DNA of 64,000 bases. Source: a bacterium. GTDB taxonomy: Bacteria > Planctomycetota > Planctomycetia > Isosphaerales > Isosphaeraceae. Positions 38,948-47,812 of this stretch are shown piece by piece. The stretch's first letter is position 1. Every line of letters starts with the position of its first letter. Under the pieces are notes generated by a model that did not search any database, was not told where the DNA came from, and was given only the letters and a program-made list of their open reading frames with translations. A program made the translations under genes and the position numbers. The stretch is taken from the NCBI GenBank assembly GCA_016125085.1, contig WGMM01000007.1:186001-250000 (forward strand), written 5' to 3'.

Positions 38948-40171
38948 ATGTTTCGATTCGCCTGGCTCAATTTGCTTTCCCGGCCAGTCCGGACGATCCT
39001 GGCCCTCGTCGGTCTGTCGATCCCGGTCCTCGGTGTGGTAGGTCTCTTGAGCCTCTCCAATGGCCTTCGGGGTCTTGTCGGCGACACCGTCAAGCTGGTC
39101 CAGGGAGTCATGCTCCTGCGTACCAACACTCCCAGCCCGATCTTCAGCGACATCGATCCGAAACTCGTCTCCGAGATTCGTGCGATCCCGGGCATCAAAC
39201 ATGTGGCCCCAGAATTCTGGCGAGTTGCCCCGCCCGTCGAAAACACCAGCACCGTGCTCCGTTCCCTGACCGCCGGCAGCAGCGAAAAACGTCTGGCCAA
39301 TTTTCTCGAAACGCCCGTCGTTCTCGGTATGGATATCGCCGAACACAACCGGCTTGACTCCGCAGTCTATCAGCGGGCTCTGATCAAACCGCCCAGCGTC
39401 GGCGGCCGCTTTCTCGAAGACCGAGACAAGGGCCTGAACCGCGTCGTCATCTCGAAGAAATTCGCCGAGCAATACGCCAACAAAGACGGCTCGCCGAAGA
39501 AGCCTGGCGATAAGATCCGCATCGGGTCCGACGAATTCGAGATCATCGGAATTTACGAGACAGCCTCGCTTCTTCTGGACGTCGTGCTCGTCATGGATAT
39601 CGGCACCGCCCGGCGTCTGCTCAAGGCCCCTGACGACGCACTCTCGGCCCTTTACGTCGAAATGAACGACCCGGGCGAAAACGACCGGATCTCCAAAATC
39701 ATCGAAGACCGCTGGGACGAAATCGACAGTCGCGGCATGAACGAAGTCGAAGCCTCGTTCGGCGATATCATGGGTGAGATCGACGTCCTGCTCATGATGG
39801 CCGTCGGCCTCGCCTTCGGCGTGGGTGCCATCGGCATCGCCAACACCATGATCATGAGCATCATGGAACGGGTACCCGAAATCGGCGTTCTGCGCACCAA
39901 CGGATGGTCGTCGCGCCAGGTGCTTTCGCTCATCACGCTCGAAAGCCTGATCCTGGGTGCCATCTCGGGCCTCGTGGGGTGCGCGCTCGCGGTCGCGGCA
40001 TGCTGGACGGCTAACCTCTATCTGACCGACGGCATTCGCCTGATCCCGACCCCGGCGATCATCGTTCGCGGCATGGCGCTCGCCCTTCTGACCGGCATCC
40101 TGGCCGGCAGTTATCCAGCCTGGCGAGCTTCCCGATGGTCACCGATGGAGGCGATCCGTTACGATCCGTGA
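38948..40171 (+). CDS. MacB/FtsX-type ABC transporter permease
   Basis: 407 residues. An N-terminal membrane helix (ILALVGLSIPVLGVVGLLSL) precedes a ~230-residue periplasmic MacB-core-like domain. The FtsX domain with three helices follows (~270-400), ending in ILAGSYPAWRASRWSPMEAIRY, the classic family C-terminus. It is one of two adjacent, clearly homologous permeases upstream of a single ATP-binding subunit gene. Together they could form a heterodimeric mechanotransmission-type exporter or lipoprotein-release-like machine. No membrane-fusion protein gene is nearby. The start ATG has only a weak RBS. Confidence 0.92.
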   Translation: MFRFAWLNLLSRPVRTILALVGLSIPVLGVVGLLSLSNGLRGLVGDTVKLVQGVMLLRTNTPSPIFSDIDPKLVSEIRAIPGIKHVAPEFWRVAPPVENTSTVLRSLTAGSSEKRLANFLETPVVLGMDIAEHNRLDSAVYQRALIKPPSVGGRFLEDRDKGLNRVVISKKFAEQYANKDGSPKKPGDKIRIGSDEFEIIGIYETASLLLDVVLVMDIGTARRLLKAPDDALSALYVEMNDPGENDRISKIIEDRWDEIDSRGMNEVEASFGDIMGEIDVLLMMAVGLAFGVGAIGIANTMIMSIMERVPEIGVLRTNGWSSRQVLSLITLESLILGAISGLVGCALAVAACWTANLYLTDGIRLIPTPAIIVRGMALALLTGILAGSYPAWRASRWSPMEAIRYDP

Positions 40172-40238
40172 TGCCTTGCCCGCACGCGGATCGTGAACCG
40201 GCAAAACGTCCCATTTCCGTCCCGGAATCGAACGAACC

Positions 40239-41465
40239 ATGTGGCGATTCGCCTGGCGAAATATTCTGAACCGGCCGACCCGCACCTTCCTGGCTCTGGT
40301 GGGGCTGTCCATCCCCATCCTCGGCGTCGTGGGGCTCTTCAGCCTCTCCAAGGGCCTGCGGATGCTGGTGGGCAACACGCTCAGTCAGGTGCAGGGCGTC
40401 ATCGTCCTGCGCAACAATTCCCCCAGCCCGGCCTTCAGCGACATCCCCGCCGACCTGCCTGATCAGGTGCGCGGCGTGCCTGGCGTAAAGATCGTCAGCC
40501 CCGAGCTTTGGGGCATCGCTCCGCCGATCGAGAACACGAATCTCATTGCCCGCACGCTTTCGAGTCTGGGCGACCAGCAGAAGCGCATGCAAAGCCTGCT
40601 GGACACGCCCCTGATCGCCGGCCAGGAGCCGGTCACGCACGGCAAGATCACCACCTCCGTCTATCGCAAGGCCCTGCTCAAGCCTGACGAAAACGGCGGC
40701 CGGTATCTCGACGAACGCGACATCGGCAAAAACCATGTCGTCATTTCGAAGAAATACGCCAACCAGTTCAAGAATCCGGACGGCACACCCAAAAAACCGG
40801 GCGACAAGCTGAAAATCGGCAAGGAGACGTTCGACGTCATCGGCGTCTATCACACGAATTCGATGATCCTCGACGGCGTCCTGGTCATGAACCTCGATAC
40901 CGCCCGCCGCGTGCTCAACCGCCCCAATGGCCTTTCGGACGTCTACGTCGAAATGACCGACCCGTCGAAATCGGCCGAGGTATCCGCCGCGATCGAGGCC
41001 AAATTCCCCGATTTCGACGCTCGCAGCATGAGCGAATTCCAGACCGCTTTCGGGGATCTCATGGGCCAGCTTGACCGGATCCTTGCTCTCACCGTGAGTC
41101 TCGCTCTCGCCGTCGGCGTCGTTGGAATCGTCAACACCATGCTGATGAGCACTCTCGAGCGCATGTCCGAATTCGGCGTCCTCCGGACCAACGGCTGGTC
41201 CAGCGCCCACGTCATGCGTCTGGTGACGCTCGAAAGTGCCTACCTGGGCGTCCTGGCCGGCATTCTCGGCTGCTTTCTGGCCATGGTCGGCACCACGATC
41301 GCCAACCGGTTCCTCACAGGCGGTATCCAGCTGGTCGTCACCCCCTGGCTGATTCTTCTGGGGCTCGGGCTCTCTTTCGTCACAGGGACGCTGGGCGGCC
41401 TATATCCCGCCTGGAAAGCCTCTCACATGGCCCCGATGGAAGCCATCCGGCTCGGCCATCGATAA
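40239..41465 (+). CDS. MacB/FtsX-type ABC transporter permease (paralogue)
   Basis: 408 residues, strongly similar along its length to the permease encoded just upstream: FAWRNILNRPTRTFLALVGL corresponds to FAWLNLLSRPVRTILALVGL. It has the same topology: one N-terminal helix, a periplasmic domain, and three C-terminal helices of FtsX type, ending GGLYPAWKASHMAPMEAIRL. It is 67 bp downstream of its paralogue. The arrangement is a tandem duplication followed by divergence, with the two subunits probably pairing as a heterodimer served by the ATPase encoded 70 bp downstream. Confidence 0.92.
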   Translation: MWRFAWRNILNRPTRTFLALVGLSIPILGVVGLFSLSKGLRMLVGNTLSQVQGVIVLRNNSPSPAFSDIPADLPDQVRGVPGVKIVSPELWGIAPPIENTNLIARTLSSLGDQQKRMQSLLDTPLIAGQEPVTHGKITTSVYRKALLKPDENGGRYLDERDIGKNHVVISKKYANQFKNPDGTPKKPGDKLKIGKETFDVIGVYHTNSMILDGVLVMNLDTARRVLNRPNGLSDVYVEMTDPSKSAEVSAAIEAKFPDFDARSMSEFQTAFGDLMGQLDRILALTVSLALAVGVVGIVNTMLMSTLERMSEFGVLRTNGWSSAHVMRLVTLESAYLGVLAGILGCFLAMVGTTIANRFLTGGIQLVVTPWLILLGLGLSFVTGTLGGLYPAWKASHMAPMEAIRLGHR

Positions 41466-41535
41466 AGTGAACCACCACGACATCGCACGGCGGGCCGGGG
41501 TCCTCCGTCCGAAAGATCGGGAAACGAATACGAAA

Positions 41536-42204
41536 ATGGCGATGATCGAAACCCAGGACGTCAAGAAAAGCTACCCCAGCGGCGAAGGGCTGATGGAGAT
41601 CCTGCATGGCGTGAGCCTGTCGATCCCCGCTGGCCACTGTGCCTTCATCGTCGGGCCTTCCGGTTCAGGCAAGAGCACGCTTCTGCACCTGATCGGAGCC
41701 ATGGATCAGCCGACCTCCGGACGTGTCATCATCGACGGTGCCGACCTCACGACCATGTCGGAAGCCCAGAAGGACATCTTCCGGCGCGACAAGATCGGCA
41801 TCATTTTCCAGGCCTTCAACCTCGTCGGTAACCTGACGGCCATCGAGAACGTACTCGTGCCGTTCCTGCCTCGCGGTATCACGCCCGAACTGCGTGACCG
41901 GGCCACCGAAATGCTGAAAAAAGTCGGCCTGGGGCACCGGCTGACCCATCGGCCGAACAAGATGTCGGGCGGCGAACAACAACGTGTGGCGATCGCCCGG
42001 GCCCTGGTCAAACACCCTCAGGTCGTCCTCGCCGACGAACCGACCGGCCAGCTCGACAGCCACACCGGCGAAGAGATTTTCCGCATTCTGCGCAACCTGC
42101 AACATGAATCGGGCACGACGCTTGTGGTCGTGACTCACGACCGGCGTTTTATCCAGCCGGGCGATCTCGTCCTCGAAATCGAAGACGGTCTGCTGAAACA
42201 TTGA
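41536..42204 (+). CDS. ABC transporter ATP-binding subunit (LolD/MacB-type)
   Basis: 222 residues. The start at 41536 (MAMIETQDVKKSYPSGEG) is preferred over a GTG 23 codons upstream that begins right after the previous stop. Walker A is GPSGSGKSTLL, the Q-loop is IIFQAFNLVGNLT, the signature is MSGGEQQRVAIARAL, Walker B is VVLADEPTGQLDS and the switch His lies in VVVTHDRRF. This is the standard LolD/MacB ATPase pattern. It powers the two FtsX-type permeases encoded upstream. The substrate is unknown. Confidence 0.94.
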   Translation: MAMIETQDVKKSYPSGEGLMEILHGVSLSIPAGHCAFIVGPSGSGKSTLLHLIGAMDQPTSGRVIIDGADLTTMSEAQKDIFRRDKIGIIFQAFNLVGNLTAIENVLVPFLPRGITPELRDRATEMLKKVGLGHRLTHRPNKMSGGEQQRVAIARALVKHPQVVLADEPTGQLDSHTGEEIFRILRNLQHESGTTLVVVTHDRRFIQPGDLVLEIEDGLLKH

Positions 42205-42474
42205 TCCCTCGGGCTCGGATCGTTTCGGTCCGGCCGTTTCGTCTTTCGCATGCCTAGGCCGTTCGTCCCGGCGTTTCGCATCGTCGTTTTCACGTCCATC
42301 GCGCGCGGGCTCGTTGCGAAATGACGTTCCCTGCCGCCGAATCCTTCGTGAACGCATAAACCGATACCTATTCATGCAAAATCCCGCAGGAATCGAGTCT
42401 CTTGCAATCTCCGTAATCGTCATGCTTTAGACATGAATCGCCAGAGGAATCGCCCGGCGAATCCGGAATTCTCC
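42205..42474. other. Intergenic region upstream of the tRNA
   Basis: Together with the promoter region this gap between the ABC ATPase gene and the tRNA is about 300 bp. It carries no ORF with coding character and no clear intrinsic terminator for the ABC operon. Confidence 0.4.
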
Positions 42475-42503
42475 TTGCCTCGAAGCCATGATCGGTATAT
42501 ATT
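42475..42503 (+). promoter_or_regulatory. Predicted sigma70-type promoter for the tRNA
   Basis: TTGCCT at 42475-42480 (four of six to TTGACA) and TATATT at 42498-42503 (five of six to TATAAT) are separated by 17 bp. The predicted transcription start falls around 42509-42511, that is, at or next to the first base of the mature tRNA. Sequence match only. Confidence 0.5.
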
Positions 42504-42508
42504 CATAG

Positions 42509-42580
42509 TGCGTCGTGGAGCAGGGGTAGCTCGCAAGGCTCATAACCTTGAGGTCACAGGTTCGATTCCTGTCGACGCAA
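42509..42580 (+). tRNA. tRNA-Met(CAT), initiator-like
   Basis: A full cloverleaf can be drawn. The acceptor stem is TGCGTCG/CGACGCA with discriminator A. The D stem is GAGC/GCTC with a 7-nt loop AGGGGTA. The anticodon stem is CAAGG/CCTTG, with loop CTCATAA and CAT at 42541-42543. The variable loop is AGGTC, and the T arm is ACAGG-TTCGATT-CCTGT. CCA is not encoded. The A11:T24 pair and the loop context GGCTCATAACC are initiator features. However, position 1:72 is T:A rather than the usual C-A mismatch, and the G29:C41 pair of the three G-C anticodon-stem pairs is A:T. Elongator Met or Ile2 identity is less likely. Confidence 0.9.
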
Positions 42581-42608
42581 TTCTGAGACAGCTCATTCGG
42601 TACACAGA

Positions 42609-42651
42609 GACTTGAGATTTTGGCGACCTTGCCGAATCTCAAGTCTTTTTT
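42609..42651 (+). terminator. Intrinsic terminator after the tRNA
   Basis: An 11-bp perfect stem (GACTTGAGATT at 42609-42619 paired with 42635-42645) encloses a smaller GGC/GCC stem and is followed by six T residues (42646-42651). It is a strong Rho-independent terminator 28 bases after the tRNA 3' end. Confidence 0.9.
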
Positions 42652-42899
42652 GTTTTGACCTTCGAATCGTGCGATACCTCGTTAAGTACTTCCGGAAGCA
42701 CTTTCAACCGTTCGCTCGATCGCGAAACCGGACCAAAGTCTGACGCTCTTCGATTTCGCCGGACTCCAGGTCGAAATGTGATCCCGCTTCAATTTCCACT
42801 TTCTCTCACGCACTCGGAGAACCTGCTTACGGTGCTCCGGCGCATCTGATAGATTCGGTTCCTGACGACAACCCCATGTGGATCAGGGAGCCGAATCCG

Positions 42900-43820
42900 A
42901 TGTTCCGAAATACCTGCAAAACGGTCGCCGCACTGATTTGTCTTTGCACTTTCATGAGTTCGCCCCGTTCTCAAGCCCAGAACAGCGATGACGGCAAACT
43001 CAACATCATCTGCTTCGGCGCTCATCCAGACGACGCCGAGTACAAGAGCGGCGGCTCTGCGGCTCTCTGGGCCAAAGCCGGGCACCGCGTCAAGCTGGTC
43101 TCTGTCACCAACGGCGATATTGGCCACTGGGACATGGCCGGCGGCCCGCTTGCTAAGCGCCGCACGGCCGAATCGGCACTCGTGGCGAAACGGCTGGGTG
43201 TCACCAGTGAAGTGCTCGATATCCACGACGGCGAACTCGAACCGACGCTCGAAAACCGCAAGAAAATCACCCGCCTGATCCGCGAATGGAAGGCCGATAT
43301 CGTCATTTCGCACCGGCCTTGGGACTACCACCCCGACCACCGCTACGTCGGCGTTCTGGTGCAGGACGCCGCCTACATGGTACAGGTGCCCCATTTCTGC
43401 CCGGATTCGCCACCCCTGAAATCCAACCCGCTGTTCCTCTATTCCAGCGACCGGTTCCGTAAGCCATATCCCTTTCAGGCCGATATCGCAGTCGACATCA
43501 GCAGCGTGTTCGAACAGAAGGTCGATGCCCTGATGGCCCTCGAATCGCAGACGTTCGAAGGTGGTGCCCTGGGCAGCAAGGCCCAGATGGAAGCCGCTCC
43601 GCCCGCCAGCGATCAAGCCGGCCGCCGCAAATGGCTGCGCGACCGATGGGCCGCTCGAAGCACTTCCGAAGCGGACACGTATCGCTCCGCACTCGTTCGC
43701 TGGTACGGCGAAGACAAGGCGAAAGACGTCAAATTCGCCGAGGCATTCGAAATCTGCGAATACGGCCGACAGCCCAAGCCTGACGAAATTCGCAAGCTCT
43801 TCCCGTTCCTGGGGCAATGA
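42900..43820 (+). CDS. PIG-L/LmbE family deacetylase (exported)
   Basis: 306 residues. The start at 42900 (MFRNTCKTVAALICLC) has a GGGAG site; an ATG 24 bases upstream lacks one. A signal peptide of about 27 residues precedes the domain. The zinc-site motif is AHPDDAE (H42, D44, D45), and a second His cluster is WDYHPDHRYVG. The family hydrolyses N-acetyl groups from N-acetylglucosamine-type sugars or related amides using Zn. It is first in a plus-strand run with a sialidase-fold protein, a sulfatase and an esterase, all apparently exported, consistent with glycan catabolism. The exact substrate is unknown. Confidence 0.92.
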   Translation: MFRNTCKTVAALICLCTFMSSPRSQAQNSDDGKLNIICFGAHPDDAEYKSGGSAALWAKAGHRVKLVSVTNGDIGHWDMAGGPLAKRRTAESALVAKRLGVTSEVLDIHDGELEPTLENRKKITRLIREWKADIVISHRPWDYHPDHRYVGVLVQDAAYMVQVPHFCPDSPPLKSNPLFLYSSDRFRKPYPFQADIAVDISSVFEQKVDALMALESQTFEGGALGSKAQMEAAPPASDQAGRRKWLRDRWAARSTSEADTYRSALVRWYGEDKAKDVKFAEAFEICEYGRQPKPDEIRKLFPFLGQ

Positions 43821-43920
43821 TTTTCGACATTCGGATATTCGAAATCGATTCGACCGCGATCTCCGCCAGTCATCGCGGTCGTTTCGAAATCGCTGGATCG
43901 TAAGGCCATTCGGAGCCAGC

Positions 43921-45138
43921 ATGAATCGATTTCCGAAACTCCGATTCTTCATCCTGCTCGCAGCTCTGCCCGCTGTCGTCGCCAGCGAAGAGCCAAATCC
44001 CCGACCGTCGAATGATCCGACATCCCCCCTGATGCTCGCTGGCCCGGAAATACCGGCCGATACGCACAAGATCGATTTCGAACGCCTGCCACGTTCGAAA
44101 TCGGAACACGTCATCGTCAGCGATGTGCGTGCCCCGGGTTCGTCGCCGCAAAAACCCGATAAATCCGCCGGCGGTGTCAATCAGCATAATTATCTGACGC
44201 ATCATGGCAAACAGTTCTGGATCATGTGGAGCGACGGCCCCGGCGTCGAAGACCGCGTCGGCCAGCGCGTCAATTACGCCACCAGCCGGGACGGCCTCCA
44301 CTGGTCCGCTCCGAAAGAGCTTACAGGTCACCCGCCAGGCTCCGGACCCGGTTCGCCCTACTTCGGCACTCGTTCCGATCAGGGCAGGCGTTACATCGCC
44401 CGCGGATTCTGGGAACGCGACGGTGAACTTCTGGCACTTGTCGCACTCGACGAAGCCGCCGGATTCTTCGGCCCTGGCCTGGAACTCAGGGCGTTCAGGT
44501 TCGACCCGAATTCAGACTCCTGGATTGACGCCGGCCTCGTGGCGAAAAATGCCATCAACAATTTCCCGCCCCGGAAAATCCGGACCGGCGAATGGATGAT
44601 GTCGCGCCGCAGACACGACTACAAAACGACCGGCGTCGATTTTCTCACGGGCGGCGTCAAGGCGATCGACGACTGGCGTTCGTTCCCGGTTCTCGAATCC
44701 GCCGCCGAATTGAAAGCCGAAGAGCCCGAATGGTGGGAACTGCCCGATGGCAGCCTGTCTGCCGTCTTTCGTGATAACGCCAGAAGCGGCTACCTGTTCC
44801 GTTCATTTTCGACCGACGACGGCCGCACGTGGTCGAAGCCGGTTCGCACGAACTTTCCCGACGCGACTTCGAAAGTCTGCGGGCTACGACTCAGTGACGG
44901 CCGATATGTTCTGGTTTCGAACTCGAACCCGAAAAGACGGGATCCGCTCACGATCGCCGTCAGCGACGACGGTCTCGTCTTTTCGAAACTGTTTTATCTC
45001 GCAGGCGGCCGACATGTCGACTACCCGCACGTCATCGAACACGAAGGCTCGCTTCTGATCGCATTTTCCGGCGGCAAGCAGAGCGTCGAAGTGCTTCGGA
45101 TCCGAATCTCGGATCTCTTCGATCCCCATACGAAATGA
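43921..45138 (+). CDS. Exported sialidase-fold (Asp-box/BNR) protein
   Basis: 405 residues. The start at 43921 (MNRFPKLRFFILLAAL) follows a GGAG site. A signal peptide ends near SEEPNPR. Three Asp-box-like repeats are visible: YATSRDGLHWSAP, FSTDDGRTWSKP and VSDDGLVFSKL. This supports a six-bladed beta-propeller of exo-alpha-sialidase type. The sequence contains RYIARGFWERDGE but I cannot place the sialidase Arg triad, so sialidase activity is not claimed. It is encoded 100 bp after the LmbE gene and 13 bp before a sulfatase gene. Confidence 0.82.
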   Translation: MNRFPKLRFFILLAALPAVVASEEPNPRPSNDPTSPLMLAGPEIPADTHKIDFERLPRSKSEHVIVSDVRAPGSSPQKPDKSAGGVNQHNYLTHHGKQFWIMWSDGPGVEDRVGQRVNYATSRDGLHWSAPKELTGHPPGSGPGSPYFGTRSDQGRRYIARGFWERDGELLALVALDEAAGFFGPGLELRAFRFDPNSDSWIDAGLVAKNAINNFPPRKIRTGEWMMSRRRHDYKTTGVDFLTGGVKAIDDWRSFPVLESAAELKAEEPEWWELPDGSLSAVFRDNARSGYLFRSFSTDDGRTWSKPVRTNFPDATSKVCGLRLSDGRYVLVSNSNPKRRDPLTIAVSDDGLVFSKLFYLAGGRHVDYPHVIEHEGSLLIAFSGGKQSVEVLRIRISDLFDPHTK

Positions 45139-45151
45139 GACCGGGCTCGCC

Positions 45152-46699
45152 ATGAAACCGACGTTCTCGACTATTCGATCGCTACGGATCCTTGCGATCA
45201 TCTCTGCACTCTCATCGATTTCCGTATCGTTTTCGAAAGCTGAATCGACCGGGGTCGGGAAGTCCCCGAACATCATCCTCATGATGGGCGACGATCACGG
45301 CTGGGAAGAAACCGGATACAACGGCCATCCGCACGTGAAAACGCCTGTTCTCGACGAAATGGCCGCGAGCGGAATGAAATTCGAGCGATTCTATGCCGGT
45401 CACCCCAACTGCTCGCCGACCCGGGCCAGCTTCCTCACCGGTCGACACCCCAACCGCATGGGAACCTTCGCTCCGGGTTGGTCGATCAGGCCCGAGGAAA
45501 TTACATTGGCCCACATTCTCGCCCGGTCCGGCTACCATTGCGGCCACTTCGGCAAATGGCACGTCGGCCCGGTCAAGAAGTCGTCGCCGACCAGCCCCGG
45601 TGCGATGGGCTTTCATGAATGGGTCTCGCACGACAACTTCTTCGAAATCGATCCGCAACTCTCGCGCAATGGCGGGCCGCCCGAGCCGTTTCACGGCGAA
45701 AGTTCGGCCGTGATCGTCGACGAAACCATCCGGTTCATCGATTCGGCCGTTTCGAAACGACAGCCGTTTCTCGCCGTCGTCTGGTTCGGATCTCCCCACG
45801 AGCCCTATTCCGGGCTGCCGGACGACCTGAAACTCTATGACGACCTGCCCGCGAAGTATTCGAAACCGGTTCATGTCACTTCGAACGAAACCGGCGAGAA
45901 TGTCAATCGTCCTCAGGGCGAAGTCTTGCGGGAACGATACGCCGAGATCACGGCCATGGACCGCGCCATCGGCCGCCTGCGCTCGCATTTGAAATCGAAG
46001 GGACTGAAAGACGATACGCTCCTGTTTTACTGCGGCGACAACGGCACTTCCGCCGATTCGGCGCTTGGCACGCCTCACCGCGGCGTCAAAGGTCAGGTGT
46101 ACGAAGGCGGCATCCTTGTGCCCGGCCTGATCGAATGGCCGAATCGCATTCCGAAGCCACGAACGACTCCATTTCGGGCGTCGACTCTTGACCTGCTGCC
46201 GACCCTGTGCGAACTGACGGGCCAGCCACTCCCCGACAGGCCGATCGATGGCGTCAGTCTCATCGAAGCTCTTGACGGCAAAGCCTCGGAACGTCACAAG
46301 CCGTTGTATTTCTGGGAATTCCCGGCCGCGAACGTCACCCGCTCGAAACCGGTGCCGTGGATCGACCCGGAATTGCAACAAGGCACCACACCACTCGTGA
46401 AGAAAATGGGCGGCAAGGCGACACGCGATTTCCGTAACTTCCATCACGACAATCCCGGCCCTGACGACTTTCGCGGCCCACGTGCCATCATCGAAGGCCG
46501 AATGAAGCTCGTCATTCATGATCCGGCCAAAGGAAAATCACGCCAGGAGCTGTTCGACCTCGAAACCGATCCCGGCGAAAAGGCGAATCTGGCCGGCCAG
46601 CGGCTCGACGAATCCGACATGCTCATCGAAAACCTGCGGGGCTGGCAGGAATCGGTCCTGCGCAGCCTGGCCGGAAAAGATTACGAACCACGCAATTGA
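45152..46699 (+). CDS. Sulfatase (formylglycine-dependent, S1 family)
   Basis: 515 residues with a signal peptide (~1-32). The active-site motif is CSPTR at residues 87-91, in which Cys is converted to formylglycine. Metal ligands are D47-D48 (LMMGDDHGW). Downstream GKWHVGP and the DNGTS segment (FYCGDNGTS) complete the site. The C-terminal RMKLVIHDPAKGKSRQELFDLETDPGEKANLA is typical of N-acetylgalactosamine-6-sulfatase-like members. Planctomycetes carry many such sulfatases for algal or mucin-type polysaccharides. It sits in the LmbE-sialidase-fold-esterase locus. A maturation enzyme (FGE or anSME) is not in this window. Confidence 0.95.
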   Translation: MKPTFSTIRSLRILAIISALSSISVSFSKAESTGVGKSPNIILMMGDDHGWEETGYNGHPHVKTPVLDEMAASGMKFERFYAGHPNCSPTRASFLTGRHPNRMGTFAPGWSIRPEEITLAHILARSGYHCGHFGKWHVGPVKKSSPTSPGAMGFHEWVSHDNFFEIDPQLSRNGGPPEPFHGESSAVIVDETIRFIDSAVSKRQPFLAVVWFGSPHEPYSGLPDDLKLYDDLPAKYSKPVHVTSNETGENVNRPQGEVLRERYAEITAMDRAIGRLRSHLKSKGLKDDTLLFYCGDNGTSADSALGTPHRGVKGQVYEGGILVPGLIEWPNRIPKPRTTPFRASTLDLLPTLCELTGQPLPDRPIDGVSLIEALDGKASERHKPLYFWEFPAANVTRSKPVPWIDPELQQGTTPLVKKMGGKATRDFRNFHHDNPGPDDFRGPRAIIEGRMKLVIHDPAKGKSRQELFDLETDPGEKANLAGQRLDESDMLIENLRGWQESVLRSLAGKDYEPRN

Positions 46700-46757
46700 A
46701 AACTCAGCCTGCATTTCGGCACTCACTCATCAGGCAGAAGTTCGAGAGGCCATAGAC

Positions 46758-47789
46758 ATGAATCTGCGAAGTTCACTCGTCGCGGTCGCATTTTCCGTAA
46801 TGCATTTCGTCGCTCCAGGTCTGACGTACGCTCAAGAGAAATCCGATAAAAATGCCATCATCGGACTTCTTGACCGGCAAATTTCCCCCGAAGGCGTCGA
46901 TTACCTGAAGAAACTCCGCGATACGAACACGCCCTTCGGAACGAACTCGTTCGATTTCGAATCGCTCCGCAAAGGCATGGGCACAAGGCGCGAACCGACG
47001 ATTCCCGGGATTCGGCTGATCAAGGTCCAGGCCAACGGCGTTCCCTGCGAATGGCTGCTGGCACCCGGGGCGGATCCGAACGTGAGGCTGCTGTACATTC
47101 ACGGCGGCGGGTTCGTGTCAGGCTCAGGGGGCTATTACATTCCCCAGACCGCACACATTTCGGCCGCGGCGAAATGTGCCGTGCTGCTCGTCGATTATCG
47201 TCTGGCCCCTGAATTTCCGTTCCCGGCTGGCCTGAACGACTGCGTGACAGCGCATGAATGGATGGTTTCGAACGGCCCTGATGGCCCATCGAAAGCCCGC
47301 GCCACTCTCGTCGCCGGAGATTCCGCAGGCGGAAACCTCACGCTTGCGACGCTGCTGGCCATCAGGGACCGCAAGCTGACCATGCCGGCCGGCGGCGTTC
47401 CGATTTCACCCACGAGCGATTTCACTCTCGCCAGCGAATCATTGAAATCTGTGAAGGATCCGATCATCAGCGCCAAAACCATGCCCATCTTTCGGGACAT
47501 GTATCTGGGCAAGGCCGATCCGCGCGATCCGCTGGCTTCCCCTGTTTTCGGCGATTATCGGGGCCTTCCGCCGCTTCTTTTTCAAATCGGCGAACATGAA
47601 ATGCTGCGCGACGATGGTATCCGCGCGGCCCTGAAAGCGCGGGCCGATGGAATCGCCGTCACTCTGGAAGTCTGGCCAGGCATGTTCCACGTGTTTCAGT
47701 CCCACGAGCCACTGTTGCCTGAAGCCCGAGCCGCGATCGAACATATCGCCGAATTCATTCGATCGAAGACCCCACCGGCTGGCAATTGA
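46758..47789 (+). CDS. HSL-type alpha/beta-hydrolase (esterase), exported
   Basis: 343 residues; the start at 46758 (MNLRSSLVAVAFSVMHF) begins a signal peptide cut near YAQ. The oxyanion-hole motif is HGGG (115-118). The nucleophile is S189 in AGDSAGGN, the acid position is E281 (IGEHEMLRDDG, Glu where Asp is common) and H311 (MFHVFQSH) completes the triad. This is the family-IV hormone-sensitive-lipase group, typically short-acyl esterases. It is 58 bp downstream of the sulfatase and probably removes acyl groups from glycans or aromatic esters in the same pathway. It converges with a GntP-like gene. Confidence 0.93.
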   Translation: MNLRSSLVAVAFSVMHFVAPGLTYAQEKSDKNAIIGLLDRQISPEGVDYLKKLRDTNTPFGTNSFDFESLRKGMGTRREPTIPGIRLIKVQANGVPCEWLLAPGADPNVRLLYIHGGGFVSGSGGYYIPQTAHISAAAKCAVLLVDYRLAPEFPFPAGLNDCVTAHEWMVSNGPDGPSKARATLVAGDSAGGNLTLATLLAIRDRKLTMPAGGVPISPTSDFTLASESLKSVKDPIISAKTMPIFRDMYLGKADPRDPLASPVFGDYRGLPPLLFQIGEHEMLRDDGIRAALKARADGIAVTLEVWPGMFHVFQSHEPLLPEARAAIEHIAEFIRSKTPPAGN

Positions 47790-47812
47790 ATTTCGAATGC
47801 CGGGACACCGGC

